From Chloroflexi bacterium UBA6077 (GTDB lineage Bacteria > Chloroflexota > UBA6077): DNA of 19,228 bases. Below are positions 13,545 through 19,228 of this stretch, piece by piece. Every line of letters starts with the position of its first letter. Within the stretch, counting starts at the first letter, position 1. The DNA lies in assembly GCA_002436065.1 (NCBI GenBank), contig DIXP01000016.1, positions 111,793 through 131,020 on the forward strand, in the 5' to 3' direction. The notes beneath the pieces were generated by a model. That model did no database searches. It had not been told where the DNA came from and saw only the letters and a list, made by a program, of their open reading frames with translations. Made by a program: the position numbers and the translations under genes.

Positions 13545-14621
13545 CTACCTAGGTAGGAACTCTGTGGTGAAGGCGGTGTCTACCTTCACCTCCTTGGTGA
13601 GTTGCTTTCGGTCGCGCAGCCAGTCGGCGTAGGACTGCCAGCGATCCCTGGTTTGCCAGCCGAAGGTAGGTACGCCGTCTGTCCAGAGGGGCATCAGCAG
13701 TTGGATGCCCTTCTCTTCCATCTTCCGATTGGTCTCCGGGTTTATCTTGACCAGGAGGTCTATCGCGCCGGCTGGGTCCTTCATCACCTCCGCGTAGCCC
13801 CTGGCGGTGGCGCGGAGGAATGCCTTCACCATTTCTGGCTGCTCCTTGGTGGTCTTCTCGTTGGCGACCAGTAGCAGTTCGTAGAAGTCGGGCACACCCC
13901 ACTGCTCGACCCGCATCACGTCCACCGGGTAGCCCTCTAGCTCGGCCAGGATCGACTCGTGGACCCAGTAGGCCCCCAGGGAGGCATCGACCTTTTCGGC
14001 CAGTAGGGGCGGCACCAGATCGAATCCGACGTTGACCAGCTCGACCTTGGACAGAGAGCTGCCGTCCTTCTCCATCATGGTGGCCAGCAATGCCTCATGG
14101 CCCGGGATGCCCGGATAGCCGACCTTCTTCCCCTCCAACTGCTTTGGGCGAGTCAGCCCTGAGGCTTTCAGGGTCATGACCGAGTTGAGCGGGTGCTGGA
14201 CCAGTGCGGCGACGGACTTGACCGGGATCCCTTCAGCGGCGGCGAGCAGGACGTCGGATTGGTAGCTGATGCCGAATGTGTCCTTGCCTGCTCCTACCAG
14301 CTTCAGCACGTCCTCAGGATTGGAGGGAACGTAGATGTTCACATCGAGCCCCTCTTCCTGGTAGTAGCCCTTCTCCTTGGCCGTGAGGAGGCCGGTGTGG
14401 TTAGACCATGGGTACCAGTCCAGGGCAACCGATATCTTGGCGGGTTGCTTGGTGGCGGAAGGCTGCGAGGTCGCCTGGCCCGGCTGGGACGCGGCGGGCT
14501 GGCCTGGAGGTGGTGTGGAGACGGTGGTCTGCACGCCGGTGCAAGCCACAGAAGCGATGGTGAAGGCGCTGAAAACGGCTAGACAGAGCAGGCGGCAGGG
14601 TAGGGCGAGTGATCCAGGCAT
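13545..14621 (-). CDS. thiY: Thiamin-precursor (HMP-type) ABC transporter binding lipoprotein
   Basis: A 358-residue NMT1/THI5-like solute-binding protein. The signal peptide ends in a lipobox-like SVAC (Cys27), followed by a Pro/Gln/Ser linker of about 35 residues. The mature domain starts KISVALDWYPWSNHTGLLTAK, the usual opening of ThiY-type proteins, and continues with AKEKGYYQEEGLDVNIY and the GIPGHEALLATM segment. The start is clear: GAGGAG overlaps the thiX stop codon and lies five bases before the ATG. Third gene of thiZ-thiX-thiY. The TPP riboswitch at the head of the operon supports a thiamin pyrimidine precursor (HMP or formylaminopyrimidine) as ligand, but no tenA or thiD gene is in the window. 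Confidence 0.9.
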   Translation of the reverse strand: MPGSLALPCRLLCLAVFSAFTIASVACTGVQTTVSTPPPGQPAASQPGQATSQPSATKQPAKISVALDWYPWSNHTGLLTAKEKGYYQEEGLDVNIYVPSNPEDVLKLVGAGKDTFGISYQSDVLLAAAEGIPVKSVAALVQHPLNSVMTLKASGLTRPKQLEGKKVGYPGIPGHEALLATMMEKDGSSLSKVELVNVGFDLVPPLLAEKVDASLGAYWVHESILAELEGYPVDVMRVEQWGVPDFYELLLVANEKTTKEQPEMVKAFLRATARGYAEVMKDPAGAIDLLVKINPETNRKMEEKGIQLLMPLWTDGVPTFGWQTRDRWQSYADWLRDRKQLTKEVKVDTAFTTEFLPR

Positions 14622-14630
14622 GTCTTCTCC

Positions 14631-15455
14631 TCATTTCCTTGTGTCGTGGTACCAGGGAAGGAAAACGCGCTCCGCGAGGGAGGCCAGGGCGAACAGGGCA
14701 ATCCCCATGAGTGAGAGCACAACAATGGCGGCGAACACGCGCGCGGTCTGGAACTGGGAGGCCGAGCGGACCATGAAGTAACCGAGCCCGGCGCTGGCCC
14801 CCACCCACTCTCCCATCACCGCGCCTATGACGCTGACGGCGATGGCTACCTTGGTCCCAGAGAAGAGGAAGGGCAGCGAGGCCGGGAACTGGGCCTTGGT
14901 GAACAGTTGCCACTGGGATGATCCCAGGGTTCGCAGGAGGTGCACTAGGTCGGGGTCGACGGAGCGGAGCCCGTCCACCATGTTGACGCATATGGGGAAG
15001 AAGCAGATTAGCGCGACGACGATCACCTTGGGCAGCAGTTCATAGCCAAACCAGATCAGAAGAAGCGGGGCTATGGCGACCACCGGTACCGTCTGGGAGG
15101 CGATCACGAAGGGATAGATCGCCCGCTCCAGGGTGCGGGAGTGGGCAATGGCGATAGCCAGCAGCACTCCCACCACGAAGGCCAGCCCGAACCCAATGAG
15201 CACCTCCTGCAAGGTGATCCAGCTGTGGGCCGCGATCAGCTCCCCGGAGGTCTGGAAGGCACCGATGATGTCGATGGGCGAGGGAAGGAGCCAGCGGGGC
15301 AGTTGCAGGGCCGTGGTTGCCCCCTGCCAGAGCGCGATGACGACGGCGACCAGGCCGAGCGGAGGCAGCCATTCGGCGGCGAACCTTCCTCCCCTGGAGG
15401 GCTTTCTGGATGGGGAAGTCCCATTCGTCCGCGCTGTCGCAGGATAGCCGCTCAT
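14631..15455 (-). CDS. thiX: Thiamin-precursor ABC transporter permease
   Basis: A 274-residue integral membrane subunit of the BPD inner-membrane type. It has a basic N-terminus, about six hydrophobic helices, and the EAA-type loop that docks on the ATPase (LLRTLGSSQWQLFTKAQFPASLPFLFSG, near residues 168-195). The start ATG at 15455 overlaps the thiZ stop as ATGA, typical of translational coupling. A GTG at 15464 is the alternative but its ribosome site is too close. Confidence 0.92.
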   Translation of the reverse strand: MSGYPATARTNGTSPSRKPSRGGRFAAEWLPPLGLVAVVIALWQGATTALQLPRWLLPSPIDIIGAFQTSGELIAAHSWITLQEVLIGFGLAFVVGVLLAIAIAHSRTLERAIYPFVIASQTVPVVAIAPLLLIWFGYELLPKVIVVALICFFPICVNMVDGLRSVDPDLVHLLRTLGSSQWQLFTKAQFPASLPFLFSGTKVAIAVSVIGAVMGEWVGASAGLGYFMVRSASQFQTARVFAAIVVLSLMGIALFALASLAERVFLPWYHDTRK

Positions 15456-16273
15456 AGTCCCCACGCTCCGAACCCATCATCCTCGGTTGCTCGGCGGGCC
15501 TCCTCCCGTATGGCGGACAGCAGCAGCTTCTTGAGACGAACGAAGCGGTCGGAGGTGACCATCCCGTACTCCCTGGGCCTGGGGAGGTCGATCTCTTGCA
15601 CTAGCTTGATGCGCGCGGGGCGCGCCGTCAGGACGTACACCCGGTCCGAGAGCAGCACCGCCTCATCGACATCGTGGGTGATGAAGAGGATGGTCTTCCG
15701 AAGGGAATCCCAGAGATGGATCAGCCACTCTTGCATGCTGGAACGGGTGAGGGCGTCCAGGGCCCCGAATGGCTCGTCCAACAGCATTACCTCTCGGTCG
15801 GTGAGCACCGTTCGAAGGAAGGCGGCGCGCTGGCGCATTCCGCCGGAAAGGGTGGCCGGATAGGCGTTCTCGAAGGAGCGCAGGCCGAAGAGGTCGAAGA
15901 GGGCCAATGCGCGATCCCTGGCAACTTGCCGTGAGACCCCCTGGATTTCCAGTCCAAGGATGGTGTTGTCCAGGACTGTCCGCCAGGGCATGAGCAGATC
16001 TTTCTGCGGCATGTAGGCGACCCTGCCCAGGCGACGAGGGGCCGGCTGCCCATCGAAGCTGATGTACCCCGAGGTGGGATCCTGAAGACCGGCGATGACG
16101 TTTAGGAGGGTGCTCTTACCGCAGCCGCTGGGGCCGATGAGCGAGATGAATTCCCCCTCGTTGGCGGAGAGGTCGATGGACTCCAATACCGGAAGAGGGC
16201 CCTTGTTGGTGGGGAAGTCGAACCGAATCCCCTTCAGAGCGATCTTCGGTATAGTTGCTACCAGGTTCTTCAC
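15452..16273 (-). CDS. thiZ: Thiamin-precursor ABC transporter ATP-binding protein
   Basis: A 273-residue cytoplasmic ATPase with all motifs: Walker A GPSGCGKST at 47-55, Q-loop MPQKD around Gln90, signature LSGGM at 142-146, Walker B VMLLDEPFGALD ending at about 173, and H-loop ITHDVDEA with His200. It starts with GTG at 16273, eight bases after AGAGG; an ATG just upstream is closed at once by a stop. It is the first gene of the operon and follows the TPP riboswitch by about 85 bases. By sequence alone it also resembles nitrate/taurine-type ATPases; the riboswitch decides the call. Confidence 0.93.
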   Translation of the reverse strand: MKNLVATIPKIALKGIRFDFPTNKGPLPVLESIDLSANEGEFISLIGPSGCGKSTLLNVIAGLQDPTSGYISFDGQPAPRRLGRVAYMPQKDLLMPWRTVLDNTILGLEIQGVSRQVARDRALALFDLFGLRSFENAYPATLSGGMRQRAAFLRTVLTDREVMLLDEPFGALDALTRSSMQEWLIHLWDSLRKTILFITHDVDEAVLLSDRVYVLTARPARIKLVQEIDLPRPREYGMVTSDRFVRLKKLLLSAIREEARRATEDDGFGAWGL

Positions 16274-16311
16274 GCCATGTACCTCTGCCCGGTGGTTGAA
16301 ACCGCGGGCAA

Positions 16312-16341
16312 CAAAAAAAGCGCTGGTGCGAAAGCCAGCGC
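16312..16341 (-). terminator. Intrinsic terminator controlled by the TPP riboswitch
   Basis: On the minus strand GCGCTGG pairs with CCAGCGC (16320-16341) around an eight-base loop, followed directly by seven T's (16313-16319). It lies between the TPP aptamer and thiZ and is the expression platform: with TPP bound, transcription should stop here. Confidence 0.9.
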
Positions 16342-16354
16342 CCTAGGGCAACCA

Positions 16355-16450
16355 CGGTCTCGTTTCCTACGCTGGCATTACCCAGGTCAGGTTCAACGGT
16401 CGGCGGCGGAAAGAGGCCACCATCTCAGCCCGGCTGTCCCCGAGCTCCCG
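16355..16450 (-). ncRNA. TPP riboswitch (THI element) of thiZXY
   Basis: On the minus strand the conserved TPP aptamer parts appear in order. They are the 5' P1/P2 text CTCGGGGACAGCC, then GGGCTGAGAT, then a variable P3 arm. The 3' half follows as GAACCTGACCTGGGTAATG and CCAGCGTAGGAA, and CGAG closes P1 against CTCG (16359-16362 with 16441-16444). Binding of thiamin pyrophosphate should favour the terminator about 15 bases downstream and shut off the transporter. Confidence 0.95.
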
Positions 16451-16486
16451 TAGTGTAAAGATCTGATCCTGTTGGATGTGCAGGAA

Positions 16487-16515
16487 AGGGTAGCAGCACC
16501 CGACGGTTGTGTCAA
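16487..16515 (-). promoter_or_regulatory. Promoter of the TPP riboswitch-thiZXY transcript
   Basis: The minus strand has a perfect TTGACA (16510-16515), a 17-base spacer and TACCCT (16487-16492; three of six consensus bases). The start would be near 16480, about 30 bases before the aptamer, a normal distance. Confidence 0.5.
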
Positions 16516-16733
16516 GCTGAGCAAAATGCAACTAAGGGGGAGCGCGGGCACGTGGTCTGTAATTGGCCGTTCATCCTGGTATAGGAGAATTTGCCCATTC
16601 ACTCTGCAGTTAGCGTGGGTCAGAATGATATCCGGACTCGGCCGTGGTATCGATACTGGAGCTGTGATGAGATTTGGGTGGAAGCCGCGGGTTCGGTTCG
16701 ACTCGGAACCGATGCCGGTGGGGGAGGTGGGCG

Positions 16734-17108
16734 ATGAAGACGGTAATGGTAATAGACGACGATCTGGCGACGCTGGAGCTGTTGGGTGCCGTCCTGTCCG
16801 AGGCGGGGTACCGGCCCGCACTGTTGCCGACAAGCGAGGGGATCCCCGAAAAGGTGGGTGACTCTAAGCCCGACCTCATCCTACTAGACATACTAATTGA
16901 ACCCAAGCATGGGATGGAGGTGCTGGAGTCACTGTCGGAGATGGAAGGTTGTCCACCGGTGATCCTGATGTCCGCGGCGGTCAAGGGGGTCCGGGACATG
17001 GGGCAGATAGCGAAGGGGCTGGGATGCTACGATTTCGTGGAGAAGCCGTTCGATGTGGATGAGTTTCTCAAGGTCGTCGAGGGTGCGCTGCAGGTGGCTG
17101 GGGTCTAG
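16734..17108 (+). CDS. Stand-alone response-regulator receiver domain protein
   Basis: A 124-residue single-domain CheY/Spo0F-like protein with no output domain. Conserved residues are present: acidic DDD at 8-10, phosphoacceptor Asp52 (LILLDILIEP), Ser80 in place of the usual Thr/Ser, and Lys104 in VEKPFD. The start at 16734 has GGAGG six bases upstream; an in-frame ATG at 16674 has none and would add a basic non-family extension. The gene lies alone between the divergent thi operon and the convergent niaP, with no kinase nearby, so its partner is unknown. The 5' region (16516-16733) shows no convincing promoter; it holds a 10-bp palindrome GTATCGATAC at 16647-16656. Confidence 0.9.
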   Translation: MKTVMVIDDDLATLELLGAVLSEAGYRPALLPTSEGIPEKVGDSKPDLILLDILIEPKHGMEVLESLSEMEGCPPVILMSAAVKGVRDMGQIAKGLGCYDFVEKPFDVDEFLKVVEGALQVAGV

Positions 17109-17177
17109 GCGAGGCATCGGCCCGACGGATGCAACCGTGGGCAACGCGAATGGAGTCCGCCTGCGCGGGCTGGACGG

Positions 17178-17198
17178 GGGCCGGCAGTCTGCCGGCCC
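17178..17198. terminator. Near-perfect GC palindrome between convergent genes
   Basis: GGGCCGGCAG and CTGCCGGCCC are complementary around one base. It lies 70 bases after the receiver gene and 10 bases after the niaP stop (on the other strand), fitting a two-way terminator, although T-runs are absent. On the minus strand it is preceded by GTAAGGG, loosely like the ends of the MITE-like repeats. Confidence 0.5.
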
Positions 17199-17207
17199 TT
17201 ACAATCC

Positions 17208-18575
17208 CTATTTCGCGATCTCCTCCAGAGTTCGCCCCTTCGTCTCCTCGCCCAGCAGCGCCACGTTGATGGCGCCGACCAGCAGCACCGCCGAGAACAT
17301 CAGGAAGATCGGTTCGTAGCCGACGATACCCGTCCCCAGTATCCCCCCCACTGCCAGGGGGGCCAGGACGCCTCCGAACCTGCCACAGGCTGCTGCCCAG
17401 CCGGCCCCAGTACCCCTGACCCTCGTGGGGTACAGCTCCGGAGTGTAGGTATACACCACACCCCAAGCCCCCAGGTTGAAGAAGGAGATGAAGCAGCCCC
17501 AGAAGAGTATCTCCGCCTCCGCACCGGCGTTTCGGAAGAAGAAGGCCCCCACTGCCGTCAGGAACAGGTAGGGGGAGAGGGTCCACTTCCTGCCCACCTT
17601 CTCCACCAGGTAGGCCGCGCTGAAGTAACCCGGTATCTGGGCTAGGGTGATGATCAGGACGTATCCGAAGGACCGCGTGAGACCCCGGCCGCCCTCGCTC
17701 AGCAGGGTCGGCAGCCAGGTGAATATGCCGTAGTAGGAGTATACGATGGTGAACCACAGCACCCACAACATGACCGTCCGGCGAAGGTAAGGTCGCGACC
17801 ATAGTTCACGGAAGTTCGCGAGGCTGCTCCCTAGCTGCCGACCTGCGCTCGCATCCACCACAAGGTTGACGCCTTCGGGCGGGGTCACGCCGGACTCCCG
17901 CTCTATCCCTCGCACCACCTCTTCGGCCTCTCGATTCCTCCCCTTGCTCAATAGGAATCGTGGCGACTCAGGCAGGGCGCGGCGCAGCACGAAGACGTAG
18001 AAAGCCGGAAGCGCGCCTATGAAGAAGGCGGCTCGCCAACCGTAGGTGGGGATGACGAAGTAGGCGATGATGGCGGCAAGCACCCAACCGTAGGCCCAGA
18101 AGCTCTCCAGCAGCACCAATATCCGTCCCCGCCACCGGGCGGGGGAAAACTCGCTGACCAGGGTGCTGGCGATGGGGAGTTCGCCGCCCAGGCCGAAACC
18201 TACCAGGAAGCGGCCGACCAGCAGCGACGCATAGCTCCAGGCGAGGCCGCAGAAGGCGGTGGCGAAGCTGAAGATCAACAGAGTTGCCTGGAACATCGTC
18301 TTCCGCCCGTAGCGGTCCGCCAGGGTCCCCGTGCCTGCGGCGCCCACCAGCATCCCCAACAAGCCGATGCTGATCATCCAGGCCACCTGATCGGGTGCCA
18401 GGCCCCACTCCCGTGTGAGGGTGGCCACGACGAAGGAGATGATGCCGACGTCCATGGAGTCGAACATCCAGCCCATGCCGCTGACCCCCACCAGCTTCCA
18501 GTGGAAGCGGCTCATGGGGAGCCGATCCAGCCGCTGGGCGGGATCAGCGCTACTGGGGCTACTTTCTGTCTTCAT
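17208..18575 (-). CDS. niaP: MFS transporter, NiaP-like niacin uptake protein
   Basis: A 455-residue, 12-helix major facilitator protein. The N-terminal half has GWMFDSMDVGIISFVVATL at about 35-53, the MFS loop GTLADRYGRK at 83-92, GRFLVGFGLGGELPIASTLVSE and LLESFWAYGWVLAA. The second half has PELYPTRVRGTGAG, the sugar-porter-type motif after helix 10. This pattern fits the NiaP/YceI group. The start at 18575 has AAGGAG nine bases upstream. It follows niaR by 19 bases in an operon, which is the main argument for niacin (nicotinate or nicotinamide) as substrate; by sequence alone an aromatic acid transporter is possible. Confidence 0.85.
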   Translation of the reverse strand: MKTESSPSSADPAQRLDRLPMSRFHWKLVGVSGMGWMFDSMDVGIISFVVATLTREWGLAPDQVAWMISIGLLGMLVGAAGTGTLADRYGRKTMFQATLLIFSFATAFCGLAWSYASLLVGRFLVGFGLGGELPIASTLVSEFSPARWRGRILVLLESFWAYGWVLAAIIAYFVIPTYGWRAAFFIGALPAFYVFVLRRALPESPRFLLSKGRNREAEEVVRGIERESGVTPPEGVNLVVDASAGRQLGSSLANFRELWSRPYLRRTVMLWVLWFTIVYSYYGIFTWLPTLLSEGGRGLTRSFGYVLIITLAQIPGYFSAAYLVEKVGRKWTLSPYLFLTAVGAFFFRNAGAEAEILFWGCFISFFNLGAWGVVYTYTPELYPTRVRGTGAGWAAACGRFGGVLAPLAVGGILGTGIVGYEPIFLMFSAVLLVGAINVALLGEETKGRTLEEIAK

Positions 18576-18594
18576 ACGTCTCTACTCCTTGCTG

Positions 18595-19122
18595 CTATCC
18601 AGCCTGCTCGTCCCCAAACAGGAAGCCCCTCTCCCGCAGTGCCCCCAGGGCGCGATCCAACAGCTCGGCCCGGGGGGCTTCCACGGTGTGGAGGTGGATC
18701 CCGTCGGTCAGTTCGGAGAGCAGGCGAGCCTGCTTCTCCCTGATATCCTGAAGCCATTCCCTCAGGTCCTCGCGGGAGTCCAGCATCAGCATCCCACGGA
18801 TTTCTCCGTACACGGGGTGGTCTACCTGGACGTCCAGCACCCTTAGCCCTAGGTCCAGCAGGAGGGAGAGCTCTTCCTCCGTCTGGTCGGGCCGGTGCCG
18901 GACCGACAGGAGTGCACGATGGCAGTTGGGGGTGAGGCTGGAGGCCAGCAGATATCCCCTCGATGTCGCCACTATAGGCTCGCCGCGGGCCCGCAACAGG
19001 GCTATGTCCTGCACCACTGTCTGCCGAGTAGCGTTCAGCTTCTGCCCCAACTCCGTGCCCGAGAGGGGGTGTTGGGTGTGGGACAGCAGTCCCAGCAGCA
19101 GCTGTCTGCGTTCCTCGCTCAA
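18595..19122 (-). CDS. niaR: NiaR-type niacin-responsive transcription repressor (HTH + 3H domain)
   Basis: A 175-residue regulator. The N-terminal winged helix (about 1-60) has SGTELGQKLNATRQTVVQDI and ends with RGYLL. The C-terminal 3H domain has His76 (SVRHRPDQ), acidic residues at 82-84, His102 in DHPVYGEI, and the pair His143/His145 in TDGIHLHT, the histidines that give the domain its name and bind metal and niacin in relatives. The start is TTG at 19122, with GAGGAG six bases upstream; no ATG fits. It should repress NAD-precursor genes when niacin is plentiful, here niaP directly downstream and probably itself. Confidence 0.93.
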   Translation of the reverse strand: MSEERRQLLLGLLSHTQHPLSGTELGQKLNATRQTVVQDIALLRARGEPIVATSRGYLLASSLTPNCHRALLSVRHRPDQTEEELSLLLDLGLRVLDVQVDHPVYGEIRGMLMLDSREDLREWLQDIREKQARLLSELTDGIHLHTVEAPRAELLDRALGALRERGFLFGDEQAG

Positions 19123-19158
19123 GAACGGCTCCTCGGCAATTCGGGATTGATGCGGAGT

Positions 19159-19187
19159 AGACTAGTCGCTGTGAGCTGTCTTGTCAA
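19159..19187 (-). promoter_or_regulatory. Promoter of the niaR-niaP operon
   Basis: The minus strand has a perfect TTGACA (19182-19187), a 17-base spacer and TAGTCT (19159-19164; four of six consensus bases). The start is near 19152, giving a leader of about 30 bases before the TTG start codon. Confidence 0.6.
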
Positions 19188-19194
19188 CTGTCTT
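19171..19194 (-). promoter_or_regulatory. Tandem 12-bp repeat over the niaR -35 box, candidate NiaR operator
   Basis: On the minus strand AAGACAGTTGAC is followed directly by AAGACAGCTCAC, ten of twelve bases identical. The first unit contains most of the -35 box. Two half-sites one helical turn apart over the promoter of a repressor gene fit autoregulation. I do not recall the published NiaR consensus well enough to claim a match. Confidence 0.45.
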
Positions 19195-19228
19195 TACAAA
19201 TACCTGGAAATGCACCATAAGGGGAGGG

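Overview
The window is a GC-rich (roughly 60% by eye) bacterial chromosome segment with strong AGGAGG-type ribosome sites. It encodes 17 complete proteins and no transposase, integrase, phage, rRNA, tRNA or CRISPR sequence. Two solute-binding lipoproteins carry long Ala/Pro/Lys- or Pro/Gln-rich linkers after a lipobox, there is a class A penicillin-binding protein with a Pro/Thr/Ser tail, and a NiaR-type niacin repressor controls a NiaP-like transporter. I read this as most likely a peptidoglycan-making member of the Chloroflexota or a neighbouring Terrabacteria lineage, but this is an impression from protein style, not a proof.

Layout. 1-3222 (leftward): a tripartite tricarboxylate transporter operon, tctC-tctB-tctA, with a strong promoter whose -35 box lies in a 17-bp palindrome. 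3669-6418 (rightward): a MOFRL-type glycerate 2-kinase and a GT-A glycosyltransferase resembling glucosylglycerate/mannosylglycerate synthases, separated by a MITE-like repeat. 6567-12083 (all leftward): a small membrane-anchored protein, an NtrC-type sigma-54 activator, a family 4-like uracil-DNA glycosylase, a class A PBP and a small GlsB/YeaQ-type membrane protein. 12247-13296 (rightward): low-specificity threonine aldolase. 13297-13544: a second copy of the MITE-like repeat and a long hairpin. 13545-16273 (leftward): a thiamin-precursor ABC transporter (thiZ-thiX-thiY) behind a TPP riboswitch and an intrinsic terminator. 16734-17108 (rightward): a stand-alone receiver-domain protein. 17208-19122 (leftward): niaR-niaP.

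The most interesting pattern is in the leftward envelope block. Four sequences with -24/-12 (sigma-54) architecture, GG-N10-GC with most of the TGGCACG-N4-TTGC consensus, lie in front of the GlsB-like gene, the PBP gene, the sigma-54 activator gene itself and the small membrane-protein gene. Dyads sit upstream of two of these sites where activator binding would be expected. I infer a local sigma-54 regulon tying an orphan NtrC-type regulator to cell-wall synthesis and small envelope proteins. This rests on motif reading only.

The other units are self-contained nutrient modules with visible control: carboxylate uptake (palindromic operator), HMP/thiamin-precursor uptake (TPP riboswitch) and niacin uptake (NiaR with tandem half-sites over its own -35 box). 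The kinase/glycosyltransferase pair suggests D-glycerate as a shared metabolite, either phosphorylated into glycolysis or glucosylated into a compatible solute.
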